Positions 38,869 through 57,528 of a DNA stretch of 64,000 nucleotides are shown here, piece by piece. A program made the translations under genes and the position numbers. Position 1 is the stretch's first letter; every line of letters starts with the position of its first letter. The stretch lies in NCBI GenBank assembly GCA_014773175.1, contig VXCM01001497.1, forward strand, positions 267,291-331,290. Direction: 5' to 3'. The stretch comes from Lucifuga dentata (lineage: Eukaryota > Chordata > Actinopteri > Ophidiiformes > Bythitidae). The notes under the pieces were generated by a model. It was not told the DNA's origin. It saw only the letters and a program-made list of their open reading frames with translations, and made no database searches.

Positions 38869-41636
38869 TCGTTTGAAGCGCAACTGGTTAAAGTTAACAG
38901 TTCAAACCCCCTTTACTGTGCGGTAATCTATCGCCCTCCTGGACCAAATGGCTCTTTCTTGTCAGATTTCTCAAATTTTTTATCTACTCTGTTTAAACAT
39001 GACAGGATTATCATTGTTGGAGATTTTAATATACATGTGGATGATGTAAACAGTAGCTTTGCCTCTGAATTTATGAATGTTATGGAATCTTTTAGCTTTA
39101 TTCAACATGTGTCTGGTTCTACACATACAGGTGGTCATACCTTAGACCTAGTTTTTTCTTTAGGTCTTAGTGTTGATAATGTCCGTCTTGAAGNACAGGT
39201 GGTCATACCTTAGACCTAGTTTTTTCTTTAGGTCTTAGTGTTGATAATGTCCGTCTTGAAGATGCTTTTATTTCGGATCATAAATGTATTTTATTTAATA
39301 CTAATTTTAGTGCTGTTTCCCTACCTAGGAGTTTTATTCGCTCACGTTTTCTTAATGNTTATTTAATACTAATTTTAGTGCTGTTTCCCTACCTAGGAGT
39401 TTTATTCGCTCACGTTTTCTTAATGGCAGTTCATTAGAAAAGTTCTCCTCAGCCTTTTTAAACTCTGATCTTTCTGTTTACACCTCCCTCGCAGATGTTG
39501 ATGCTTTAGTACATTCTTTTAATGAGACCTGTTGTTCCATTTTAGATGATGTTGCTCCTCTTAAGGTGCGTAAAGTTAATGTAAAGTGCACCCCTTGGAT
39601 AAATGAAGACATACGTAGCTTTAAACGTAACTGCAGGAGAACTGAGAGGTTGTGGAAAACTACTAAACTTCATGTGCATTACCTACATTTGAAAGATCTG
39701 CTAGCCAGCTATAACACCATGATTAAGGAAGCTAGAGCTGCCTACTTCTCCCAGCTTATTATAAGAAACAAAGGAAATCCCAGGGTTTTATTCAATACCA
39801 TTAATAGAATTGTGTCCCCTACAGTCCCTGCTATTCCTGTTTGTTCATCTTCAGATTGTGACAGATTTCTCTCCTATTTTGTTACAAAGGTCAGGGACAT
39901 TCACTCTGGGATTGTTTCTTTTCCTAATCTCTTCACAAATGACTTCCTGCATCAGCCTCTGCTCTTAGATAATTTTAATCCTGTCTCCCTTCAGGATCTC
40001 CACGATATAGTTCATAGTATGCCCCCCTCTACATGTTCCCTTGACATACTACCCACTTCCTTCCTGAAAAACATGTTTCATGTTATTGGCCCTTGTTTAG
40101 TCTCCATTATCAATATTTCCTTTGAAACTGGCTCTGTTCTGGCGTATTTTAAAAAAGCATTAGTCCAACCTCTGCTTAAAAAACCTAAACTGGACCCCTC
40201 CATTCCTGAAAGCTATAGACCCATTTTTAAGTTACCTTTTATCTCTAAAGTTATTGAGAAGGTAGTTTCTAAGTAGCTGTTGGAGATCATGGAGGCAAAT
40301 GACATCTTCGATAAATTCCAATCAGGTTTCAGAAAGAAACACAGTACAGAATCAGCACTCCTTAGAGTGACAAATGATATACTGATGTGTGCTGATTCTG
40401 GTGAGAGGACTATTTTGCTGCTTCTGGACTTAAGTGCAGCATTCGACACTGTAGATCATGGAATTCTAATTGACAGACTGAGGCAATATGTGGGGTTAGG
40501 AGGAACTGCTTTGCAGTGGTTTACCTCCTACCTCTCCAACAGGTGTTTTTCGGTCTCTGTAGGAGATTTTATGTCATCTACCACTTCATTAACCTGTGGT
40601 GTTCCTCAGGGTTCAGTCTTGGGTCCACTCCTGTTTGTTATTTACATGCTCCCACTTGTTCAGTTGATAAGTCGTTTTAACTGAGTCTGCTATCATTGTT
40701 ATGCGGATGACACTCAACTGTATATATCATTCAAACCTCATCAGGTGGGTAGGCTGACAATCTTATATGACTGCTTTACTGCCATCAAGGAGTGGATGGC
40801 TAATAATTTTTTGCAGCTAAACTGTGAAAAAACTGAAGTTTTGCTGATTGGCCCTGAGACCATCACACCACCAATACTGTTTGGCTCACTTCCTATAAAA
40901 TCGTGTTGCAGAAATTTAGGTATCCTGTTTGATCAGCACTTAAACTTTGAACAACATGTTAAGTCTTTGTCACGAAACTGTTTTTACCAGCTTCGTAACA
41001 TCTCTAAATTACGATCTGTTGTTCCGTACAGTGTTTTTGAGACCATTATACATGCGTTCATATCATCCAGGTTGGACTATTGTAATTCTCTGTTCACCTG
41101 TCTCAACAAATCACTTTTGGGAAAATTGCAGCTTGTACAGAATGCTGCTGCAAGACTGTTATGCCGAACTAGCTGCAGAACGTCCATCACTCCTGTTCTT
41201 GCCTCCTTACACTGGCTACCTGTGAAATATAGGATTGATTTTAAAATTTTGTTATTCACATATAAGGCTCTTCACAGTCAGGCTCCGGCTTATATATCGG
41301 AACTTTTGACGCCATACTCGACTGGAAAACTCTCAGATCATCTGATCAGGAGCTTCTCACCATTCCTCGGACTAAGTTAAAGACAAAGGGTGACTGTGCT
41401 TTTGCTGTCATGGCCCCCAGGCTCTGGAACAGCCTCCCTAATAATATAAGACTGGCAGAAACTATGGACTCTTTTAAGCGGCTTCTTAAAACATTTTTAT
41501 ACAGACAGGTTTTTAACTGACTTGGTTTGTATGTGGTTTGATTTGGTTTTGTCTTTGTTTTAATTTCAATTTTATTGTGAAGCACTTTGTGAGTTCTGCT
41601 CTTGAAAGGTGCTATATAAATAAATTTTACCTTACC
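38869..41636 (+). mobile_element. L2-like LINE, 5' truncated and inactivated
   Basis: Translation shows the C-terminal part of an apurinic endonuclease (FKHDRIIIVGDFNIHVDD near 38990, then an SDH motif after the duplicated block) and a reverse transcriptase. Reverse transcriptase signatures include GVPQGSVLGPLLF at about 40600 and YADD at 40700-40711. The C-terminal region contains RLDYCNSLF and LHWLPVKYRI, typical of L2/CR1-group elements, and the 3' UTR ends in a GTGCTATATAAATAAA word with a short tail. Defects: in-frame TAG at 40274-40276, in-frame TGA at 40682-40684 and a frameshift near 41322-41330. Two further frame breaks are assembly artefacts: 39127-39193 repeated at 39195-39261, and 39291-39357 repeated at 39359-39425. 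The 5' end is missing. Confidence 0.88.
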
Positions 41637-41829
41637 ACATACACTGCAAAAAATGATGTTTAGCTTTGCAAGTGATTTTGTTTTACATTTATTTGCATGT
41701 AATAGAATGTAATAGCGTATTTCACTCATTTAAAGAAACAATTTTCACTTTACTTCATGATAGTATGTGGCAATATGTAATATATCATGACAGTTTGGAG
41801 AGCATTTTAATAATTCTTTTAATTTAAAA

Positions 41830-42296
41830 GATAAATTGTCAGAGTTTTTAAGCAGGTAGACCCAGGAGCAGACACGGAGACAGACTGACTGGTAAAAGAT
41901 GAAATTTATTTATTTTTTGGGAGAGAGGAGAGGGGTTGAGCTGGCTTCTGCAAGTTGAACGCAGAGCTGAATGGCGTGGAGAGAGGCTGGGCTGGTGAAT
42001 GCTGGATGCCGGGAGAATTCTGGTCCTGGAACACGAAGGAGACAACGTTCAAATCTGAACAAAAAAACTGACTGGATACTACTACTAGAAAATGAACAAT
42101 TCTAGCGGCCAAACAACGTGTTTACCACACAGGAACAAACAACGAACTGGCGAGGAGTGGATGAAGAGCCGGGGTAGATATGCTGCAGCACTTGATTAGT
42201 GGACAGGCATCAGGTGAGCACGCTGATTGAATGATCAGAAGATTGGAATGCCAAGCCCTCACACACACACTCAGAACAAAAGACATACAAGAAACA
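41830..42296. repeat. Probable transposable-element fragment before an assembly gap
   Basis: GC-richer than its surroundings, with words such as CAGGAGCAGACACGGAGACA, GGAACAAACAACGAACTGGC and CAGCACTTGATTAGTGGACA, which resemble dispersed repeats I associate with fish LTR or other elements. No reading frame supports a class. It stops at the N gap. Confidence 0.35.
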
Positions 42297-42358
42297 NNNN
42301 NNNNNNNNNNNNNNNNNNNNNNNNNNNNNNNNNNNNNNNNNNNNNNNNNNNNNNNNNN
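42297..42358. other. Assembly gap (62 N)
   Basis: Run of Ns followed by about 57 A residues, so sequence is missing or unresolved. It lies about 460 bp upstream of the first recognised SC5D exon; further 5' exons or the promoter could be affected. Confidence 0.95.
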
Positions 42359-42418
<60 letters not shown>

Positions 42419-42816
42419 ACATATAGAGAAAAAGCTTTGCACACTTCGATCCAATGCAAGTAAAAGCTTTATTACCAAGCTTTTGGTTGTAGACCTTCTT
42501 CAGTTATTAAAATAATTTAAAACAGATTAATAATCTGTCCCCAAATTGCCAAAGTTTTTACTCAGTATCTCTTGTGTGAGTAGACTGCAAAATCACGTTT
42601 CTTGCTGTTACTGAGCTACTGAGCTCAGTTATTTACTGAGCATGCACGGAGATCTTATTACTTCCTGGAGTTCCCCCCCCCAAAAAAAAAAGTCTCCCTG
42701 GAACTTAGATCCCCCTCAANAAAAAAAAAAAAAAAAAAAACCCACACAATTAATGACAAAAGTCAAAGAAATATCAGGATGTGAGATAAATGTGTGTCTT
42801 TGGTGTGTGTTTCTAG
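42359..42816. other. Poly-A and repeat sequence upstream of SC5D
   Basis: After the A-run, the segment 42424-42510 contains TTATTACCAAGCTTTTGGTT and GTAGACCTTCTTCAG, words I recognise from a dispersed fish repeat. Another A-run with one N lies at 42718-42740. Confidence 0.45.
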
Positions 42817-42894
42817 GGCCACTGGAGAACCTGTGAATCTTCTACCAGGCAGAGGATTCTTCCACTGTGACATCAGGCTCTGGCCTCAAAGCAG
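42817..42894 (+). other. sc5d: Candidate SC5D 5' UTR exon
   Basis: A 78-bp block with a good acceptor (TTTCTAG, ending 42816) and a donor (CAG then gtaatt, 42894/42895), lying 866 bp upstream of the start codon. It has no ATG in frame with the protein. It could be an untranslated exon, but this rests on splice signals alone. Confidence 0.45.
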
Positions 42895-43589
42895 GTAATT
42901 GCAGCATAACAGCTTTTCACTAATCACTTCAGTAACTAGCACTTTTAGAAATACTGACAAAAACCTGCTTGGACAGCATGAAAGATTTATTTGGGATTTT
43001 GTTTTTGGATTTAGAGATTTATATTAAATATTTTCATCTTAACTGTGAATACAAAGTGAAACTTGCCTGCTGAGGTTGTGTTTTTTAGAGTGAGAATTAT
43101 CCTGCAAAAATCAAGTTGTTTCTATTTGTGTCTGTTAATGTTGTAAGAATTCATTCTGCTGACTTATAAGCATAGAATAGAATAATTACATTTGTCAGCT
43201 ATTTATATGCTGTGCTTAAATGTAAAGAGTTATATTTATAACCAGCATATCCAAAGGAGGAAGTAATGTTTTCCATTCATGTTGGTGTGATTGTTTGTTA
43301 GCAGGAGTACTCTAAAGGTTACAAAGCAGCAAATTATCAAACAAGTTAAACAGAATATGTCATGAGCATGTTCTGATAACCACAAATACAAAGGTTTGAG
43401 CTTATAGATTGTTTTTTCTCTTTGCTTTATTTTATTTTTTTTTTACTCCATGTGTTGAGATATTTATCATGATTTGGCTGAAAGGAAAGATAATGGTTAA
43501 TGTTTAAAGGGGATCTAATCTGTCTGAAATTTGAATCCACAAAGGCAGGATTTTTTTTTTTGACAGAAATAAATTGTATAGCTTTTCAA

Positions 43590-43642
43590 CAGATTATTAT
43601 CATTTTTTTTTTTTTTTTTTTNTTTTTTTTTTTTTTTTTTTT
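43590..43642. repeat. Poly-T run with a single N
   Basis: T-homopolymer broken by one N at 43622, in the intron upstream of the SC5D start exon. It is an assembly break. Confidence 0.8.
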
Positions 43643-43760
43643 ATAAATTATTCTGCAATTGATGTGTTTTCTCCCTACATATTTTTATAGGCTTTGTTAT
43701 GATTATTAAGCGCCAGATTGTTAATTTCACTGCTTTTAACTTTCACCTCCAGATTCTGCC

Positions 43761-45870
43761 ATGGATCACGTGCTGAAGTTTGCTGATTATTACATCCTCA
43801 CACCATATGTTTACCCGGCATCATGGCCTGAAGACGGGGCTCTGCGTCAGATCATCAGCCTGTGGGTGGTCACCAACCTGGGAGCAGAACTGATTTACCT
43901 TGTCTTTGCCATGCTTAGCTTTTATTGTCTCTTTGACCATAAACTGATGAAACATCCACACTTTATTAAGGTAAGCTGTTTAACTGAACACAGGCCAGTT
44001 AAAACTTAGTGAACAGTGATGAGAGCTTAATTTAATAACTATCAGTATAGAATTCTTGATGTGACAAGACCCCTGATAAATGAAAAAATCCAGTAGTCAA
44101 TGACAACAACAATAAATAATCACATTTGCGTATAGATATCATCAAGGCTGTTTCTTAGTGAGTTAAAAGTTACAATTTGTAATCCATATGGAAACAAAAG
44201 GGGTCACCGCTGCAGGGACCTGCTATCACACTCAAATTGGTTAACAGGCCTTTTGATGCACATTCTAACACAAGACATAGACAAAAATCTAACGTTTTGT
44301 ATTTTGTCAAGAACATAGCATGTTGATTAAGATGGGGCTGCTCAATCTAATCTGAGAATTTATTTCAAATTAACTAGCTCAATCTTGTGCCCACAAGGTT
44401 GAGCTTGATGACTCCAATGCAAGTTTGAACAAACTCTAACTCTGTGTTTTTAATCCAACGACAGAACCAGGTAAGAAAAGAGATCAAATTAGGAACAGTG
44501 TCCATCTTCTGGATGAGTTTCCCCACCATGGCCCTTTTCTTCAGTGAGATCAGGGGACACAGCAAACTTTATGACAACATCAACGAATCTCCTTTGGGTG
44601 AGAAAACAATCACACAAACCATCTACATACCCAGATTATGGTAACTTGCATGTACTTCAAACTAGTATAGTTCAAAATTGAATGGAAACTCTAAATTAAT
44701 TGATAAGAAAATTTTGTTTTCCAATTATATCATTTTTAATAGGTTTTTCCAAAGTTATTCCAAAGGATGTTATAGTAAATAGTGGGATTAACCGACTGAA
44801 AGTTACTGAATCCAGTCATCAATAACATTTCTTAAACCCTGAAACAGGTTGTAAAATAATGAGGATCAACAGGTCTACTGGCGTGTTTCTGTTTTAGGCT
44901 TGCCTGGGGTGTTCCTGAGCATTGCTGGTTTCCTTTTCTTCACTGACATGTGCATCTACTGGATACATCGCTCCATGCATCACAAGAACATTTATAAGGT
45001 GAGCTACAGCAAGTTAAACGACTGACTGACAGGAAGAAGAAGAAGAAGCAGTAGTAACACTATGTATAGCCTATCAGCTACTGTATGTGGCAGGGGGGTA
45101 AATGTGGAATTTTCACTTTTGGACCGTCAAAAGTCATATTTCAGCAGAAACAAGGGCTGAGCTGTTTGTATTTGTAAAGCATGTCCTGAGATTAATGTTG
45201 CTTACATCAAACTCAATCCCATCTGATCATTTTGTGTTTCCCTCCCCCTTAGCACTTACATAAGCAGCACCATATATTCAAGATCCCTACTCCATTTGCC
45301 AGTCATGCCTTTCACCCAGTAGATGGCTTCCTGCAGAGCTTACCCTACCATGTCTACCCTTTTCTCTTCCCCCTCCACAAGGTAGCACTTTGCTTTTAAC
45401 TTTTTACAAAACATTAGAACACTTAAACATTAGAACCAGGTCTGAGGGGTATAACCATGCATGCTCTCTATGAATTTAACAGGCATCGCTGTACTTTCTA
45501 ATGCTATCATTAGAATAAGACTTAATTTCTCCAGTTCCTGTAATTTACGTATTGAAAATTACTTTAAAAACCAATGACATTCTAAATATTTACATTATAG
45601 GTGGTATACCTCTCCCTTTTTGTCTTCGTTAACATCTGGACCATTTCCATACATGATGGTGACTACCGAATTCCGGGCCCTCTGATATGGCTGATCAATG
45701 GTGCAGCCCACCACGTAGACCACCACCTCTTCTTTAACTACAACTATGGTCAATACTTCACACTCTGGGATCACCTGGGGGGCTCGTACCGACATCCCTC
45801 AGCCCTCCTGGGGAAGGGACCACATGACCATATCCGCAAGCTCATGGCAGAGGCTGCAGAGAGAAAATGA
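43761..45870 (+). CDS. sc5d: Lathosterol oxidase (sterol C5-desaturase)
   Basis: This enzyme introduces the C5-C6 double bond in lathosterol to give 7-dehydrocholesterol in the endoplasmic reticulum. Coding exons: 43761-43970, 44465-44597, 44898-44998, 45253-45381 and 45601-45870, all GT-AG with matching phases, giving 280 aa. It starts [20 protein letters not shown]. The three histidine boxes of the fatty acid hydroxylase superfamily, which bind the di-iron centre, are all present: H138-R-S-M-H142, H151-K-Q-H154-H155 and H229-V-D-H232-H233. Several hydrophobic segments fit a multi-pass membrane protein. The related MSMO1 was considered, but the N-terminus and the [13 protein letters not shown] segment fit SC5D. 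The C-terminus is about 19 residues shorter than human (299 aa). The exon with the ATG begins at 43753. Confidence 0.96.
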
Positions 45871-47001
45871 TGACAGAACTACAGTCTAGATTTTCTACTT
45901 AAAACCTGTAAGGTTCATCGTGAAGAAGTGCTCACCATGGGTCATCATGACACAAGAGATAGTTGCATCAGATACACCAGATACATCAGGAGCAGCAATC
46001 AGAAATCCAAGACAAGGAAAAGACTGATTTGTTTTTCCCAAAAGATGGTAGCTGTTAAATAGAAAACCTGTTTGAAGCAAATCACATTTTCTTTCAAGTT
46101 TTTTTTTTTTTTTGGAAAAAATAGTTAAATTTGCTATCTTACAGTTTACCAGGTGTAAATAAGACTGTACCAAATTATCCATATGTAGACAACCTAATGA
46201 AACAGGAGAAGATATTTGGTGTATTCAAGGGGAGACTCCTCTGCAATCCAAAGTCTCCTATCCCAATTCAAAAGTTCCTCCCAATGCTGCCAAGAAATTC
46301 TGCCTGAAGTGGCTGAATTTAGAGGACAGAACTGGTGTGGCCTTTGCAGTCCTCAGTATCTTATCCATTAAGTGCCATTCAGCTTAGTTTTGACAAATGC
46401 ACAACCACTTATCACACTTATCAAACAATATATTTCATTTAATTCAGATGTGTTTAGTTGCTTTATTTCACATCAGTAGTCAAAGTCACTTATCACCAAA
46501 TTTTAATAGAAAAACAGTGCAATTAAAGAAACTGTGCTGTGATTGCTCACCACTGAAGGCATCACTATAAAAAAAAAGAAACAGCTGAAGATGATAATGT
46601 CATATGTGATGTCTCAGTTTATGGGTGGTATGGGCTCATATAGCTCAAATCAAACCATATAATAACAGATATTATTAATATAAAACTTCAGTGAAGACTC
46701 ATGATGTATATCAAAACAAGGGCATACATCGTGATTCTCATTAAATAATTCACATTGCAGATTAATTGAATCTATAAATTACTTAATGATGACTTTTTGG
46801 AGACTCAGTGTAATTGTCAAATGTGGAATTTAAATAAGATGAATAAATTAACAATTATTTTCTGACTCTTATAATTTTTAACAGTTCGTAATAACGTTAT
46901 TGGCTACTGTCTTTGTTATTTTTGGTGCCTAGTTAATTTGTGTTTTGCTTCACTGTTTCATTGTGTTTTGGACACTTCCTTACAAATGCAATACCAATAA
47001 A
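45871..47001 (+). other. SC5D 3' UTR and downstream sequence
   Basis: AT-rich sequence after the SC5D stop. A candidate polyadenylation signal AATAAA lies at 46996-47001, which would give a 1.1-kb 3' UTR. No gene or repeat family was recognised. Confidence 0.45.
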
Positions 47002-47133
47002 TGGCCAGCAGATGATTTGAAACTATCAAACGTTTCGAAGCAATAAAGTTTCGACCCTTGTTCAATCAGAAGTTCTGCAGAAATAACAACACCGCCACCT
47101 AGAGGCCATTTGAGGTCAATTAAGTTTTATACG

Positions 47134-47147
47134 GTTCCCATGATAAC
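47134..47147 (+). promoter_or_regulatory. X-box-like RFX motif upstream of PIERCE2
   Basis: GTTCCCATGATAAC is an imperfect palindrome matching the RFX X-box (GTNRCC, 0-3 nt, RGYAAC) with one mismatch in each half. It lies about 245 bp upstream of the start codon of a predicted cilium gene, where such motifs are usually functional. Confidence 0.5.
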
Positions 47148-47391
47148 CAAACGCAAACAGAGGAATGAACGGTGTTTTCTGCTGGAATTTACACTGAGAT
47201 ATTACCATATCTAGTAAAGCATAATTCATTCAGAGAATTTTAAAGTCAGAGATACGGTAAGTTTCGAAAAAAGAGAAACGTGTAAAACAGTGTTTAATTC
47301 AACGCCAGCTAACGTTAGGTTCCTTGCTTTTCTCCCTACCGTTTCAGCTAGGCTACATTAGCTTCTGAACTGGCAGTAAGAGGCCAAATAA

Positions 47392-48122
47392 ATGGAGAGT
47401 TTTACAGGTAATTCCAAGATTCTCAGCTAAAATGAATTTTTCTTCTTTCTTTTCTGCTTCTTAGATTATTTTCTGTATATTGTTCAATGCGGAATTATGT
47501 CTATTGGTTTGCTAAACATTGTTAAGAAAGTCAAAATTGCCTTTAGATGTTACTATATTTTCTTTTGGAGGATACCATTGTTAGTTCTTTGACCTCAGCA
47601 CTATTAAAAGTGAATTTCGTATTTGGAAATTCTTAAGCTCAAACTGTCTGAAATTGACCTTTACAGGAAAATGTTTGGAAGATTAAGATTAGAAAACTGT
47701 CTGGTTGAATGGATCAGCGAATTTTTAGATGACCCTTAAGATCATCTCTTATTTTGGGATGGTTTGAAATCTGAATGGACCAGTTCTTGGGCATTTATTT
47801 AATTTATATCTCTCTTTCTTTCATAGGCACTACAAAGTCAGTCCCCCAGGAGCAGCAGCCGCAAAGTAGTCAAGCAACAACATGTGCCAGTCCTGGAAAT
47901 CCAGTCTTCTCCTGTTTGATGACCCCAACAGCTAAAGATCCACCAGGCAAGACACCATGGGCAAAACCACAGAATCCTCTGTTCAGGACCACCTCCACTG
48001 ACTATGGTCGCCTCTCACCAACACGTGAAACTTCACCATGTACTTATCACCCAAAGTCACAAAGGTTCACTGAAGAACTGGCAAAGTGTGGGATGTACCG
48101 CAACAACTCCTTCAATTTATAA
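47392..48122 (+). CDS. pierce2: Piercer of microtubule wall 2-like protein (C15orf65 family)
   Basis: This is a microtubule inner protein of the ciliary doublet wall, linked in the family to axonemal stability and dynein docking. Exon 1 is 47392-47407 (ATG plus five codons and one base) and exon 2 is 47827-48122; the GT-AG junction and phases join to give 103 aa. The protein starts [20 protein letters not shown] and contains [23 protein letters not shown] and [13 protein letters not shown] recognise these as the Piercer signatures; the NPVFSC segment favours PIERCE2 over PIERCE1. No domains beyond this family motif are visible. A polyadenylation signal is at 48342-48347. The very short first coding exon means the start could be missed by ORF-based methods. 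Confidence 0.82.
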
Positions 48123-48341
48123 CAGGAAAGAAGCAGGCTGTATTACTTTTCCAGATTACAGCACAACATGTGAATTAAACTTTAAATACAGACTTGTTAA
48201 AAAATCTTTGGTTCTGTGATTATTGGTTTTATTCCTCATGAAGTATGAATTGAGAGGTAAAATGGTGAATGGAAAATAATACTTAATTTCATCATGCCTT
48301 ACTAGTAGAACACCACCTTCAGACTCATGCACAAGATGTAA

Positions 48342-48347
48342 AATAAA
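48342..48347 (+). terminator. PIERCE2 polyadenylation signal
   Basis: AATAAA 220 bp after the stop codon. Confidence 0.6.
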
Positions 48348-49732
48348 GTTACATCTTTTACAGATCACAACATTGTGTTTATTTTTGGTGATCAGCTAAT
48401 TGATAATAACATTACTCAAGTTTTTCCTGCAGCATTTGGTTGATTAACAGGCAGATTAAACAGAGGCCAGTGTCTAGTGATTTTTAAAATATCTATCTAT
48501 CTCTTTTTGCTATATTTTATTATGAACAGAGGAAGAAGAATAATGTGAATAGAACGAGATTTTTGCAGCGTAGCTAATGAAAGGTATGGTGAATAGACGA
48601 TCTTTGTAGTCCAGTGGACAGACGTGCTCCTCCGCCCTCAGCCTCGCCTTCTCAGCCACAGCTGATGATGACCAACGTTAGCTGCTGACGCTACGGAACT
48701 TAGCAAGCTGATAGGGATGTAGCGTCCTTAAAATGTGTATTAAACGTTAGCTAACAGTGCCATAGTATTAAATGTGCTGTACTTACCAATAGAAAAGGTG
48801 TTTTTCGGAATATGGGCTGTTCGTATAAGTTTCCTTTATAACCGGCATTTCAGTACGTTAGTAACATTGCTACCCCGTTAGCTAACTTGTGGTTTTCCAG
48901 TAGAATCAGAGGAGTGTCCGGCTAAAGGAGCTAGCTGGTTAGCTACAACACAACGGAGCTGTGTGTTTTCTTAGCTGCTTTGGTCTGGCTTGGCTGGCAG
49001 TCTTGTTCTCAGGTGGAAGCTGTGTAAGTATGATTTTAAGAGAAAGTCAAATCGTGTTCGTTTATTATCGAAATTGTAGCATGAGACGTAAGGCTTGGGT
49101 TGCCATTAGTAAGTGCTAACGTTACACATTGATTGTAGTGAACACTGGAACACAGCTTAGTGGGTGGCTAGCTTGCTAGCAAGCTAACTGACTATTTATA
49201 TAAACAGTATTAATATGTTTAATCTAAAACATTTGATAAGCGAGCACGCCATTGTAATGCATTTCAACTCAGCTTTACATCTTAAAAATGAAAGTAATTT
49301 GGATATTGCCTTCCAAAAGAAATAATCCCTTACTAAATGGCTAATGTTGAATTATTAGCTTGTGTCCAGTGAGTTATCTCATCACTTATTGTTACTTATA
49401 TTTTGCAGAAATGTCACTGTTGTCTCACGAGTTCTGTCAGTGTAAGAAGTCTTTTGCTTTGTTTCTGCATGATATGATCAGCTGTCAGACATTCAGTTAT
49501 ACAGGTGAAACTAAACTTAACTTGTACACTTTCTGTTTGTGTTATTCCCACAGCCATGCAACCTGAGGAGGAAAGCTGGTCGATCCTTGCAGCGGTAATG
49601 ATGTTTGAAGAGTTTCTCACCACATCACCTAACCCTTCCTGGTTTATTTAGCCAGTCATATAGTATTACGACCAAACCATACCCACATCTCTACTTAGCC
49701 TCAGTATGATCATTTACACTGACCTCACCCAG
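48348..49732 (+). other. PIERCE2-RSPRY1 interval with RSPRY1 5' exons
   Basis: Upstream region of RSPRY1. A strong donor (GTAAGT at about 49023) follows sequence that could be the noncoding first exon. An acceptor (CCCACAG) near 49553 followed by a donor-like GGTAATG near 49598 may mark a second small exon. These are splice-signal predictions without protein support. Confidence 0.4.
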
Positions 49733-49776
49733 TCCACTGGGACAAGAACCTTCCAAAACCAAGCTCTCCAAATGAT

Positions 49777-57528
<7,752 letters not shown>

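Noticed and set aside
42210..42515. Poly-Lys or poly-Phe frames containing X residues
   Set aside because: They are translations of the N gap and adjacent A-run.
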